Source: Symbiodinium kawagutii
Lineage: Eukaryota; Sar; Dinophyceae; Suessiales; Symbiodiniaceae
Reading direction: 5' to 3'
Length of the DNA: 64,000 nucleotides
Assembly (NCBI GenBank): GCA_009767595.1
Contig: VSDK01024074.1
Location: 175,488 to 239,487, forward strand
The number at the start of each line of letters is the position of its first letter. Position 1 is the stretch's first letter. Position numbers and translations under genes: made by a program. This document shows positions 11,320-22,839 of this stretch, piece by piece. The notes under the pieces were generated by a model. That model saw only the letters and a program-made list of their open reading frames with translations. It was not told where the DNA came from and searched no databases.

Positions 11320-13800
11320 GATATCTCTGTCTGGTTGTTGGTTGGTTCAACTATTCTAATCAGATTAGTCTACCAATCATCCCAAATAGCCCAAATATTC
11401 AGCAAATCAAAAACACTGGAATCAAATCCACCAATGAAATACGGGTGTGGGTCCCGTGTGGGTCAACATGGCTGATTAATAGGGATTGTGCTTACTGCTT
11501 ACTTAGTGAGGATGGGTCAATACTGACCTCACAACATCTGTGGTGAATATGCTGAGTGGAACCAGCCACGAACTGCGGGTCCCCCCATATTGCAACTGAC
11601 TCGGGGGATTCCAGCCCACTTCTGTCATACTTTTGCTTCTTTTGTATAGGAGTCAGTGACAGTCAGTGATTCAGAATGGTTGACTTATCAACACAGAGCC
11701 GTGCCAAGGAACTGTTGATGTCTCACAAATGGAAGAACAGTGCCAACATTGGGAACACAATGAAGCAACTCTAAACCCCTGCTATCTTTGGATGACAATC
11801 CCGCACATCTGGTGAAGGTGATCACCTGGTGACCGAAGAACCACATACAAACTGTGGGATGGTGATCACGAACCATCAAACGCTAAGCATACTATATCAT
11901 AGTAATTACAATAATAATGAAATGATCTTACCAACCCAACAACACTCATGAATGATCAATAATGTGAATTTATGGTTCTGTAATGGATACGTAGAGTGGC
12001 CAAAGACGCTCCATGATGACAATGACCATTATTGAAGAAGCCTTCGGCCACCAATATCATTTATCATTGACCATTGGCAATACCTAAGACGTTGACACGG
12101 GTATGGGTCCAAAACCCTGTACCCTTGGTTCCCCCACTATTTGCCATTGTTTTCCCTACTATTGTTGGCTATTATCCATCATTATTGGTTGCTTAATATT
12201 GACTCTTGACCCATTGCCACATGACTGTGGGTGGCCCACCCCAGCTGTTCACATCACCCAATTCCTCCAACTTGGGATCTTCACTGCGCGCTCGGACAGC
12301 CATCGGTCGGCCACAACCGAGCCTCGCAAACGGCCTGTAGCTTCCTCTTGCCACCGTCGCCTGCAAGCTCCGGCAGGTCGTCCCGGAGATCGGTGAAAAT
12401 TGGTAGCTAATATCATTATTTATCTATAATGAGGCGGATAATATCGGATAATGCTTGAGGATGATGCATGATAATTGTATATGCTTGATAATAATGCCTG
12501 ATCATGATTCAAAAATGTTTGATGATTCTTGATCATGGTTGAACCGTGGGCAATGAGGGTCAATAATCAGTACCAACAACATAACCAACAGTAGTATAGC
12601 ATAGTACGGACGTATAATGACCAACACTAACAGTGACCATAGCCAGCAATAAAAGGGCTGTGTAACAACAGAATGCATAATAGTAATGCTTGAAAGAAAT
12701 GCCAACAACATAATCGTACGGCACTCTTTGCTGGGAAAAGATGGTTGTATATACACCCAGGAGTCGCAAACATCATCACCACAAAGATCAAAAGAAATGG
12801 CAGCTCAAAAATACCTTGCTTTATCAATGTACTTAGAAAAAACTGCCATACGGCATCGCAAAATGATTGTTTCACAAGAAACTATGTTTCCAGAGTGCTG
12901 TTTTCAGTCTCTGTGTTGGGGGGACATGGAAAACAACAAGACTTTCCAGTCCATCATCTCCAAAGAAGGCGTTTCAGGAGATGGAACTTGGTTGCACCAT
13001 GCGTTTCTTTATGAGCAACCCCCCTCTGGCATTTCTGTCTTGGTATTGAAGAGCGCTGGTTCATTACAACACATGACCATGGATTTCTCACAATGAACTT
13101 CAAAATTTTGCCCATACACAAGGTAAGGTAGTACGTGTATACAACATGCATACGTGAATATCTGCATCTGTGCGGCAAAGCCGTGATAAATCGCGTACTG
13201 TACTGTGGTGAGAGTACTGATTTTGGTGCTACTTGGTATTGACCCAACCAAAATAATAGTGTTTCGTCAACGCTCATGTGAACAGTTCCCTACGCCAAGT
13301 GCACAATTGTTCCACGCTTGGCTAATCACTTGTCCTACAATATGCCAATACCGGACAAGTGATCGACCAGGGGTCTTGACTCATCAAGATTCTAAAAGAG
13401 GCAAGCTGGAGCAACCTGGAGTGCATTCCTCAAGGTACATTCGTATTTGACATAGGCCTTGTTGGCAGACCCCTTACTGTAAAGAACGCGCCCTGAAGAT
13501 GGCCAGCAAGAAATGAGCAATGCATCATTGGTGGCTCACCATGACCCTTCCCCCGAGTATTTTTTCCGTCCCAACTATAAACCAAGCAGGTGGCTGTGGA
13601 TTCTGGCGCCATCGATGATTTTGTTCATCGTTGCCAGGTGTTAATAGCAACCACTGTTGGTCTTGCACAACATCAACACTATGTGTGTATATACACACTT
13701 GTGAATAATTATACATACAAAATCAAACAAGCACAACCATTATCAACCATTCATGTTAGTGTGCCATCATTAACCATAGATATCCATGGGTCGTTCACTA
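11320..13800. other. Intron-like DNA with one possible exon island
   Basis: AT-rich sequence with a GC-rich island at 12290-12395. On the minus strand one frame there reads DGGKRKLQAVC and another TTCRSLQATVARG. Both contain KLQA/SLQA, also seen at 17252-17318 and near 18280, so an exon is likely but its frame is unresolved. Open frames at 12686-13096 (plus) and 12627-12875 (minus) have no domain and no coding-like composition. Confidence 0.3.
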
Positions 13801-13817
13801 TGGATGCTGAAAGGCTA

Positions 13818-13852
13818 AGAACCAGCCTGGAACGGCACGCCAGGCTGGTTCT
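13818..13852. other. Perfect 13-bp hairpin
   Basis: AGAACCAGCCTGG, then 9 nt, then CCAGGCTGGTTCT. It sits in a GC-rich patch (13800-13960) in which both strands are open for over 60 codons. It could be an RNA-level structure or simply part of an exon. No terminator context applies to this organism. Confidence 0.5.
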
Positions 13853-13959
13853 GTTTCTGAAGGAACACCCTCGCCTTCGCAGAAACCACCTTGAGGCTCA
13901 AAGAATGGCACATTGCCACCTGGGCCGAGACGCTAACAGCGCGTGATTCCATCTCAGAA

Positions 13960-14640
13960 TCTGAGTGTGACATGGGACAACAACAGCCATGGATACCATA
14001 TTCATAATGGTCGCATTCCATGAACTTGTGAGACCCTATCTGTTTGATGGTGGTAATGAAGATCACTGGGCCGAGTATGGATCGGTTGCTAACCAACAGT
14101 TTGTTGGATATGAGTAATGGTGGTTGGAATGCTGGTCAGCAATGACACAGGGTGAGCAACACCCACACATAATAGGGGAGCATACCAACAAGAACCATCA
14201 ACTCAGTTCATGATTGCTTTGTGCGTATCCAATAATGAACAACGCACTTTGGGTGGTTTCTTAGTATCATGAACCTGCGCAAAGCCAAATGAGACATGGT
14301 GAAAACTGCACAAATGTACGGCTTGTGTATATGTGTAAGTATTGAACAAAATAGATGTACATAGTTTTCGAATATCCAGCATATGTAAATATATAGTTAT
14401 ATATAAATGTAAATAGAAATATATGTAGGTACAACAAGATAAATCAATGCATTCGCTAACACAATTCAAAAAAACAACTGTAGTACTTAGATTCACGGGA
14501 TCGGTGAATCTGCTTGATGACTTGATGGGCGATCCCCCAATGCGAACTGGAAAAATCAAACCGGGATGGCGCCAAGCACCTTTGGAGCATCTGCAGAGAT
14601 CATGGTATTGGGATCCACAACCAATCTCAGCGCAAGGTTT
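13960..14640. other. Intron-like DNA
   Basis: AT-rich with ATATGTA tracts at 14380-14430. No exon supported. Confidence 0.4.
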
Positions 14641-14644
14641 GTTA

Positions 14645-14735
14645 GGAATCCCCTATTTGTTAGTAGCAAATTAGCACATTCTTTTAGGAATGCATTTGAT
14701 AGTGGCAAATTAGCACATTCTTTTAGGAATGCAGC
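14645..14735. repeat. Tandem duplication, about 40-bp unit
   Basis: Two nearly identical copies of a unit containing GCAAATTAGCACATTCTTTT followed by AGGAATGCA, differing mainly in the linker between them. Confidence 0.75.
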
Positions 14736-14856
14736 AATAGTTGACAATGAAAGCATGGCATCAGCAAGCAAATCAAACAGACACAACAGTTAAATCGAAC
14801 TGCCATGGCTACAAAGCTCTGTGGCACTTGCAAGGCGCAGGCAGAGCAAGACTTAC

Positions 14857-14948
14857 AAATCGGCAAATCCGTTTGGCGCGATGTCCCAGTGTGCCACCAG
14901 CATTGCGCCGGTGGACACAGGTCGGTCCAGGGACGAGTTCATAGAGTC
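14857..14948 (-). CDS. Candidate exon, unknown protein
   Basis: The minus strand has a cons-like donor (GATTT/GTAAGTC). The frame entering it reads RPVSTGAMLVAHWDIAPNGF. Acceptor GAGAG/ACTC is plausible. The opposite strand also reads like protein (LCGTCKAQAEQDLQIGKSVW), so the strand is not certain. The minus strand is preferred because of the strong donor and the neighbouring exons. Confidence 0.35.
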
Positions 14949-15059
14949 TCTCGAAATCGTTGTGGGAGTTCAAACAAGCTCCACGAGCTCGAGCATCTCT
15001 CCACATTTCGAACTCTTCTCATCGCGGTCATCGAAACGGAAACTGCTTGTTGTTGAACT

Positions 15060-16270
15060 AGATAGCCTTCCAGCCCCGGCTCTGGTCCTTAGGTGCTGTG
15101 ACCAATCCAACCTTATCTAGAACATGAAGTTTAAGATCTGAGCGCATCAATTCTCAACATCTGAACCTTGGAATATCCTTGAGACTGGGGGTCCGCAGCC
15201 AAAGCTGTACGATGAAAACTAAAGTATGTTCAACTCAGTAGCATCAACCTAATATTTGTTGATGTACGATAAGTATGTTCAACCCAAATCCTTATCCAAC
15301 ATCAACAAAATCACACAACCCCAAATACACCAGATCAAATCAAAGATCAACAAAATTCAGAAGGCAACCCTTAAATCCAAATGTAATCTAATCACTTCTA
15401 TTGACTCATGACGCTCCAACTAGCAACAGCCACTCACCACCCATGAATCCGAAGCACATTCCCTCTTGACTTCCCAGTCCTTGGAACGCTCCGTGAAGCG
15501 ACGGGAAAACGAGCACATCGTCATTTCGAGGGATGAGTGCTTTGTCAATTGTTAATGTGTCATGATCATCAATGATGAATGTGTACAAAATAGTGGTTGA
15601 TCTTTGTTGATTGTGCCATGATCATCCATGATCAATGTGTGCAAAGTAGTGGTATATCATATGTCTGTTTGTCAAACAGTTTTTGATGATTCAGAATCTA
15701 ATGATTGATGGTGGTCAAAATACTGCATCGTGATCAGTCATTGGTAACTAATTGATGTGTTGTGCTGGCAGTTGACAACAATGATGGCAAATTAATGGTT
15801 GTGTTTTTCTTATAATTGACAATGATAGCTGATAATGATACATGAAGACTAATGATAGTCATTCACCTGATGTAAAACGTTGAATGCAGCAACGGCAGGA
15901 AATAGTTTCAAAAGGTCTAGGAAAAGGTTTGACACAAATTGTGAAGCAACCATGAATTGGGAAGCAAACACGGTTGGAAAATGTGAGAAGTAAAGCACAT
16001 TTGACTGGCTGATATTTCAGAGGAAGCTTCACCCTTACGGATGACCAAACGGATTCATGAAAGGGACAAACAATTGAATGCAAAAAGCGCATGTTGCCTG
16101 ATTTTCCTCCCACTAAGATGTAACGTCCTGCCCTGTGTGTGTGCGCGGGCTTTTGCGCATGCGTGTATTTATGAACATATTGAGACACATATATAAGTAT
16201 AAGATATATATATATATATATAAATATGGCTAATGTGCGCACATTGAATCTACAACTGCAATATATCTAT
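15060..16270. other. Intron-like DNA with a local duplication
   Basis: AT-rich. A segment of about 60 bp around GATCATCAATGATGAATGTG (15565-15605) recurs at 15627-15660. No exon supported. Confidence 0.4.
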
Positions 16271-16278
16271 ATATAGTG

Positions 16279-16371
16279 ATCCTGGAGTAGATAGAATATC
16301 GAATTGGACCATCCCCAATAGGTAAAGGATTGAAATATTGAACAGCGGGGTTATTCTATCTACTCCAGGAT
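16279..16371. repeat. 93-bp foldback element with 20-bp perfect TIRs
   Basis: ATCCTGGAGTAGATAGAATA at 16279-16298 is the exact reverse complement of 16352-16371. The 53 bp between have no ORF. It looks like a miniature inverted-repeat element or a structured RNA precursor. Confidence 0.8.
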
Positions 16372-16379
16372 GGTTTTAT

Positions 16380-17240
16380 ACCTAAAACAAATCGCAACCC
16401 GTAGTGTAATCAAATCGTAGCCTTTGGGCACCCTGGCCGCTTTGAAACACCCCTTGGGTGCCGCCAGGTCTCGGAAATGCATGTGCATGCGACCGCTTTG
16501 GGACACGGCACCTTCAACTTGCCTGCGCCGGACGGGCGTCAAACGCGCCGCCTTTAAGGTGTCGCCGTGAGGCGGCCGCGATTCCGATGAAGAGACATGA
16601 TGACCTCATGGTTTTCATAAGAAGTTCACAAGGGGAAATAGTCAATCAATGGTTCGTAGATATGCTTGACTCATTCATGTTGATGATGATTGCAGTACTG
16701 GTTAAGTGATGTTTATCTGATGATAAGTTGTGTGGCTGGTGATTAGTGGTGCTTAATGATGGATACTGAGTGAGGATTAAACTGGTCAGTAACGATGAAT
16801 ATCAATAACTTGGCATCAACTGACTAGACAATGTAGTCAATCAAATAGATGTTGACTAATGTTGTCACTAGTGAAGTGCTGGTTCATGAGAACTGACTGC
16901 CGGCTAATGATGCTCAATGTTGCTCAATGATGTATGTGTAAACAAATGATGTATATACATTGTCTAAACATGGCAAGCAGTTGCCAATTTCGATCAAAGC
17001 TGATTGAAGCTCAGCAGTACTGGGTCCAGTATGACCTATATCAACAATGATTCTTGGCCATTGTTGACCATCGTCATTAACAATCAGCACCTGTCACATT
17101 CTCGATAATCAATTGAGAATTGTGCCAGATCAAGTAACCACTATGAATCGTGATCAACCATTAGAAGTACTGATGCAAACGAATTCTCAGCCATTCTGAA
17201 GCCATCGATCGACACCAACACCTTCAGTCAGTTCCTTGGA
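16380..17240. other. Intron-like DNA with an unresolved GC-rich island
   Basis: The island at 16425-16600 is GC-rich and is open on both strands (minus: VEGAVSQSGRMHMHFRDLAA; plus: RQVSEMHVHATALGHGTFN). It probably contains an exon, but I cannot choose the strand. The rest holds TGATGGTT-type filler. Confidence 0.35.
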
Positions 17241-17251
17241 TCTCCGATCAC

Positions 17252-17318
17252 AAATGCCTCGTGCCCATGCGCCATCTGCGGACTTCAAGCCGAAGGTCTT
17301 TGTGGTCGAGCAGGTGGC
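17252..17318 (-). CDS. Candidate exon with KLQA-type module
   Basis: Acceptor CTCCAG/GCCACC and donor ATTT/GTGATC give 67 bp. The peptide is ATCSTTKTFGLKSADGAWAR followed by a Gly. The sequence just before the acceptor (KKLQATC) resembles the 12340 and 18280 islands. Position and strand fit the Cys-rich gene. No domain recognised. Confidence 0.4.
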
Positions 17319-17324
17319 CTGGAG

Positions 17325-18310
17325 TTTTTTGCAGAAAGGTAGCCATAACTGATAAGCACGGTGTGTTTAATGTCGGATAGTGAATCTTGATGGTTCAATA
17401 GAAAAATGATGGTTGAATATTCATGGTTAATGAATGTAGATCCTGATGGTTCGTGACGTTTGATCCTGCTTCATGATGTTCAACAATAGCAGACATACCA
17501 GCTACTGGCCAAGTAATGCCTCACCTTTTGTGGTTGACAATGGTTCTAATGCTAAGAGATTGAGATGTTCAACAGCTACGATGCTGAAGAATGTTCCGGA
17601 ATTCCTATCCCCGACTGGTATTACTAAACCATCATCTGGAAATGCTAAACCCTACTGCAAGCAATAATGCTTCTGCTCACCAACCAGCTCCAATCCTAGG
17701 GCAACCATCGATAGCACAGCATGTAGCTAAAACACCTTGATGAAGTGGCAAAACACAAGCATATGTATGCCAAATGTATGACGATTGATGTAAATCCAAA
17801 AGGAACAAAAGGAAGTACTAGCATCTCTTGAAGGACGTGTGCCACGCACCAGACTGGGTGATCATGTCATTGCGGGCCAATTGCGACTCCAATGGTGGTC
17901 AGTGAAGGCGCTAGTTGTTTACTAGTGAGCATGATATCATTGGAAATACCTCTGCAATTGATTCTGACATCATGTGGCTCTAGAAATAGTTGCGATCATG
18001 GTGAGGCATTACACTTATCATTAGCATGTCCACTTTGATTGTGAAACTTCAGAGAAACACAATCCAGTAGTGACAAAATGACCATACTCAGTTCGAATAG
18101 TCATGCGGGTGCCTCGGGATAGATCGGCTTTCAGAGGAAAGGCCAACGCTCAAATTCCATCATCGATTTCCCTCCATGTTCCCTGAGCACCCAGCCCATT
18201 CCCCCAGCGCTCTACTGGCCCATTCCACCACTCAACCAGCCAAGCCCAGTTCGCACATCTTCGCACCTTGGCCCGTAGCTTCTGTTTGGTGGTGCCCGTC
18301 TGTACGGAAC
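17325..18310. other. Intron-like DNA
   Basis: AT-rich; no supported exon. The GC-rich stretch 18160-18310 is open on the minus strand (KQKLRAKVRRCANWAWLVEW) and may be coding or flank the small exon that follows. Confidence 0.35.
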
Positions 18311-18314
18311 ACAC

Positions 18315-18356
18315 CTTTCCAGCGTCGTCTACATCGGCTCCATCGCCCCAGTCGTT
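18315..18356 (-). CDS. Candidate 42-bp micro-exon
   Basis: Acceptor GCTCAG/AACGAC and donor GGAAAG/GTGTGT bound 14 codons, NDWGDGADVDDAGK. The open frame continues well beyond the donor, so the exon could be longer. Unrecognised. Confidence 0.3.
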
Positions 18357-18399
18357 CTGAGCACGGCAGCGCACAGCAGGAACCGATGCCCGAACATAG

Positions 18400-19220
18400 C
18401 TGATGTATAGAGTTGTTGAAGGTAGTTGTTAATAGTAATTAATCGCAGAGCTGAGTTGCTGGTCAACATTAGACAACTACTGGTTTGTGATGAAACCATC
18501 AAAATGTGATTTTAATGGTCTTCTGATGGTCCTATGATAAGCTGACAGCATTTATTACCTAGGTGATTCTGTCGGGCATGCAAGTACCCACAAAAGGTAC
18601 TGATTTTTTACTCAAACGATGTAAAAGAAAAGGACTGAGATAGGACCTGCCTGTGGATGATTCACACCCAAACGCAATTTGATTTTTTGAAACCTTAGAT
18701 GGCATCATGATATTGACTCTTTGACTCATTGTCATGCCTCTTTTCATGTATGCGACACATATGTGTTCTGTATCTATATGACTAGGCTACTCTAAAATTG
18801 CCTCCAACCATCATATTTTGAGTCTGATGAAGTCACCTTTTTTGGGATACACCATTTGTGGACATCTCAAATAAATGGTTCTTTTTGTGTGTGTGTCTCT
18901 ATACATATTTATATCTATATAATCACTCTTCCTCTTTGTGATAATCAACAATCAACCAATGCCCATTCATCAACCGTGCAGCAATCAACATATTTGTTGA
19001 GAAAGATACAGACATATATATATATAAATAAATACTAAGATACGATTTGTATATGGATACACGAGCATACCCGACCATGCACCGCTGCAGCCCCTTTTAC
19101 ATAGCGCCCTCTGGCTGACATTGAGAGGGGACACTGAAACACCACCGCTTACTGGAACCCAAATCGCAGTTGATGGGAACACCTTCGGGGTGAAGTGGTC
19201 AAAGAAATCAAGCAAATCAT
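18400..19220. other. Intron-like DNA
   Basis: AT-rich. A weak minus-strand island at 19080-19200 reads VPVSGGVSVSPLNVSQRALC but has no clear splice sites. Confidence 0.35.
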
Positions 19221-19224
19221 CTTA

Positions 19225-19690
19225 CTTCGTGTGATCCCGGCCATCACATATACCAATCTGGCAAAATTTCTTCCATATATTCTGACATACCTTCTGGTAT
19301 TCTATTTCGCACGAACACTCGTGCTCTATCTGGCATATCTTCTCACATTCTTGCTGGCCTCTTATCTGCCATATTTCCTGATGATTGTTTAATGACATCT
19401 ATCTGCTATGTATCCTGACATTCTTTCTGGCATTCCATGGGGCATATATCCTGACATTCTTTTCTGCATTCTATCTGGCATATCTCCTCGCATTCCATCT
19501 GTACATCTTCTTGCTTATCTTCTGGCATTCTGTCTCGTGAAGTTCCCTGTATAAGGTTCTGGTCCGGCAGTGACCACTGTGATCTCTGGAGCTTGCAGTA
19601 AGTATAGCTGGAAGCAGCACCACCATGCACCACCCACAACGGAAGCTGGAAGAGACGGGAGGTGGAGGACCGGAGGAATTGGGAGAACAC
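19225..19690. repeat. Copy of the CATTC/CTGGCATA repeat family
   Basis: Starts with CTTCGTGTGATCCCGGCCAT, shared with the repeat beginning at 39645, then imperfect CTGGCATAT / GACATTCTTTCTGGCATTC units, then a GGTCCGGCAGTGACCACTG block and a GC-rich GGAGGTGGAGG tail. The minus-strand reading gives QIECRKECQDICPMECQKEC. The same motif order recurs at 39640-40200 and, shorter, at 5570-5790, so it is a dispersed family. Confidence 0.65.
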
Positions 19691-19699
19691 AACCCTAAT

Positions 19700-20490
19700 A
19701 GATCAAACAACCGTCACTTGGCAGGTGGGGAAGAACATCATTGGCAATTTTCTTCGTATCTCAATATGCATTACTGACAAAAAAACACCAATTGGCAAAC
19801 ATTGGCTAGTGGTTTCTACTTATAACTATGAACTACAGTAATACTTGGTTAAGCTCAGAAATTCAGAGATTGATCGAGTTCCTCAAAGCATTGTTTGGCT
19901 CTTGGAGTATAAGAGCATCCTATTTGGAAGCCCTCACCGGTGTCCATGTTAGCGCTGTTGGCGCTCCTTGGCTACCGCATGGGTCAACCCTCGGTTCTGA
20001 AAGTGAATGATAATCTGAAGTACATGTCAATCAAAAATGATCAAATCAAAACCACCAATTAGCAGAAACTGTGTCTTACTTGTTTCTAGTGATTCTAATG
20101 CCTACCCACCTCAGTGCACAATTGCACAAACAATAATGTTGACTGTGCAGCACTGTCTGAATAGTTCCACACAGTGGTATTTGCGTCGTATTTTCTCCTC
20201 GTTAGGATTCGGGTAACAAGTCGATCTTTTATGGGCAGAATTTTCAAATGCTCCAGCCCAATTGCAGGTTGTTTTAAAAGCTGTTTCAACTCTCCTAACA
20301 TGCTTGAGCCAGCTTGCCAACTCACCGAAACAAAAACAATTGTGGCATCTCAATCCCTGATTAAGAACGATCGTTGTCTTGAGTATGTTGGGACAGAGTA
20401 TGCGCCATGCAGGCTTTGAAGAATTAAAGCTGATGCTTCATGCACAGTATTTCTGCCATTTCTCCCACCTAGATTCGCCAACTTCAGTGG
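19700..20490. other. Intron-like DNA
   Basis: A GC-rich patch at 19930-19990 on the minus strand (RVDPCGSQGAPTALTWTP) ends at a GTGAGG donor and may be an exon, but its phase does not fit the neighbours. The remainder is AT-rich. Confidence 0.3.
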
Positions 20491-20497
20491 TACTCAC

Positions 20498-20573
20498 ATA
20501 TATTTGCACGTCTTGGCCATGCATCGGCCGGCACCAGTGGGAGGACCGACCACAGTAATCAACATCCAATAGC
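20498..20573 (-). CDS. Exon of Cys-rich repeat gene (HWCRP segment)
   Basis: Acceptor CTTGAG/GCTATT and donor ATAT/GTGAGT bound 76 bp. It continues in phase from the exon at 20967-21064: codon AG+G gives Arg, then LLDVDYCGRSSHWCRPMHGQ. Another frame here imitates a P-loop (VVGPPTGAGR), but it is out of phase and is rejected. Confidence 0.5.
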
Positions 20574-20639
20574 CTCAAGACCTGGCTCCGCCGTGTTCTC
20601 GCCAGGGTGCTCCCCCCTTCAAAACCTCGCATTTCTTGA

Positions 20640-20690
20640 CCCACATGCCTGGAGACATCTGGAGACATCTGGAGACATCTGGAGATGCTG
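20640..20690. repeat. Short tandem repeat, 11-bp unit
   Basis: Three copies of GGAGACATCTG plus a partial fourth. Confidence 0.9.
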
Positions 20691-20966
20691 AAGGATAGAC
20701 TGAATTTCAATCAGGGATCACGATTTGCAGATTCTTATCCGTTGAACATCGCACATGGTCGCCCCCTTGTCTCACAGAAATGGCGGCCATTCTTCTGCAA
20801 ATGCCTTGTAGCGTAATGTTTGATGAATTCCAACAAGAAAAGTTGGAATGCAATGGTGAATGATGGTTTATGATGTTTCATGATGGCTAATGATGGTTAA
20901 TGATGGCTAATGCTGGTTAATGATGGTACACCATGGGTACAATGGCCATTACTTCGAGGTGCTAAC

Positions 20967-21064
20967 CTTTCGCAACGGGGCCACTGCTGACCTGCAGGGC
21001 ATTCTGCTCCCGCGCGCGCATCATCCTTCTTGCCCGACCAGCCACTCACGACCTCGTGTTGGTC
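20967..21064 (-). CDS. Exon encoding an SGWS module (Cys-rich repeat gene)
   Basis: Acceptor CTTCAG/GACCAA and donor CGAAAG/GTTAGC bound 98 bp. The peptide begins DQHEVVSGWSGKKDDARAG and includes ECPAGQQWPRCE. It is homologous to the exon at 4700-4810 (QHTVHSGWSKTGDDKQAS). It follows the exon at 22353-22439 in phase 0. Confidence 0.65.
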
Positions 21065-21109
21065 CTGAAGGCAAGGCCGTGGGCTTCCAGTCATGAGAAG
21101 TGTGCGTGA

Positions 21110-21200
21110 GAAGCTGATGGTGATTCATGGTGATAGATGGTGATAGATGTTGATAGATGTTGATGGATGTTGATGGATGTTGATAGATGTTGATGGCTTC
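21110..21200. repeat. TGATGGATGT minisatellite
   Basis: About eight imperfect copies of a 10-bp TGATAGATGT / TGATGGATGT unit. Confidence 0.85.
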
Positions 21201-21388
21201 TGAAAGTATCAAGTGTTCATACATTTTCCAGAATTCTCCTCTGTTTAGTTTTTGGTTTCTCTCTCATGTCAGGACAACCAAAATGCTTCCAGGTTGGGTG
21301 AAAAAACAACTTGACTGACTGGTGATGTTTGATCCGTAAGAAGAACACGGGCATAGGTAGGTTTCAACATGGCTAACTGGACGAGAAC

Positions 21389-21415
21389 AACAACAACGAG
21401 AACAACAACAACGAG

Positions 21416-21461
<46 letters not shown>

Positions 21462-21859
21462 CCAACACCACCACCATCACCACCACCACCAACAACAACA
21501 ACAACAACAGCAACAGCAACAGCAACAGCAACAACAACAACAACNNNNNNNNNNNNNNNNNNNNNNNNNNNNNNNNNNNNNNNNNNNNNNNNNNNNNNNN
21601 NNNNNNNNNNNNNNNNNNNNNNNNNNNNNNNNNNNNNNNNNNNNNNNNNNNNNNNNNNNNNNNNNNNNNNNNNNNNNNNNNNNNNNNNNNNNNNNNNNNN
21701 NNNNNNNNNNNNNNNNNNNNNNNNNNNNNNNNNNNNNNNNNNNNNNNNNNNNNNNNNNNNNNNNNNNNNNNNNNNNNNNNNNNNNNNNNNNNNNNNNNNN
21801 NNNNNNNNNNNNNNNNNNNNNNNNNNNNNNNNNNNNNNNTTGAAAGCAGCCCCTCCCCC

Positions 21860-21921
<62 letters not shown>

Positions 21922-21958
21922 CCCTAACCCCAACCCCAACCCCAACCGCAACCGCATC
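21389..21958. repeat. (CAA)n microsatellite ending in telomere-like CCCCAA
   Basis: CAA/GAGAACAACAA repeats with CAC and CAG variants, broken by an assembly gap at 21545-21839. The right end reads CCCTAACCCCAACCCCAACC. All frames are open; no gene is implied. Confidence 0.95.
21545..21839. other. Assembly gap (295 N)
   Basis: A run of N inside the CAA microsatellite; the true length is unknown. Confidence 0.99.
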
Positions 21959-21959
21959 C

Positions 21960-22350
21960 ATGGAGCACTGGACTATGTCATTATTTTTCTGTGGCCACTG
22001 CTCCATTTGAGTCTAAGACCTGGAGTATCTAATGGTGGGTCTTCGGGTGTTGTCTATCAGTAGAGCTGATACTACTTTTGTTTGCACTAATTCGAATATC
22101 ATATTCACTCAAAACATGCCAGTTTTGGTGGCTTTGAAGTCTGGCTGCATAGAAAGTATAAAACTTTCTGTGTGTCGGAAGTTGCTTTGAAAATTCCAAA
22201 AACTCCAATAGAGTTATGTCTAGGGAGGATTAAGAATCCAGAATCTACTGAAGTTGGAATCCCCTTCTGTTTCCAATGCTTTGAATCAGAATCTTCCACT
22301 TTTTATCTCCTTTTGATCTCCTCCCCTTCTGTTGCAAGCCTGTGCAACCA
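21960..22350. other. Intron-like DNA
   Basis: AT-rich. An open minus-strand frame (22105-22299) has no splice context. Nothing else seen. Confidence 0.4.
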
Positions 22351-22352
22351 AC

Positions 22353-22439
22353 CTGGACGCCACGCCAGCTGGCTTGCTCCTTGCAAACCGCGCCCACCAA
22401 GGCGTAACCAGCGTTGCAGCTGGTGCAATGGTTCTGAGC
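22353..22439 (-). CDS. Exon: HCTSCNAG half-module of Cys-rich repeat protein
   Basis: Acceptor GTGCCAG/GCTCAG and donor GTCCAG/GTTGGT bound 87 bp (29 codons, phase 0-0). The peptide begins AQNHCTSCNAGYALVGAVCK and ends SWRGVQ. It joins in phase to the CKSC half-module at 23624-23767. Same repeat family as 7214-7303 and 9814-9918. Confidence 0.75.
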
Positions 22440-22469
22440 CTGGCACCAGGAGCAGCACCACTGAAACAG

Positions 22470-22830
22470 TAATGAATCCATTAATTGGATGGTTGATTGA
22501 ATGTTTAGTTGAATGGTTAATTGGATTGATGCAGCCGGGGTCTGGTTGCTTGCCAAGTGGGAAGGTTGATTGGATGGTTAGATGGATGGTTGATTGGATG
22601 GTTAATGATTAATTAACCAATGAAACAGCCAGAAACCATCAATCCAGGAGCCATTAACCATCCATTATCGGCATTCATATGATCCATCAGTCATGAAAGA
22701 ACCATGAATTACATCCAGTTGAAATCCGTTTGCCATCCATCAACCATTCAATAACCATCCCTTGACCATTGATTAATTATTGACCATTCATTGACTATCC
22801 GGTGAACATCCATTCATCACCTGTCGCACA
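22470..22830. repeat. Degenerate GGATGGTTGATT repeats, both orientations
   Basis: Plus-orientation units (TGGTTGATTGAATG) at 22475-22620 are followed at 22620-22830 by reverse-complement units (AACCATCCATT, TGACCATTGATT). Together they form an imperfect foldback. Confidence 0.6.
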
Positions 22831-22839
22831 ATAGAAAGC

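Noticed and set aside
20498-20573. P-loop-like reading VVGPPTGAGR
   Set aside because: The frame is out of phase with the upstream exon, and the Walker Lys is replaced by Arg; the alternative frame joins in phase.
21269-22010. ORFs of 194-245 codons on both strands
   Set aside because: They cross a 295-N gap in a CAA microsatellite.
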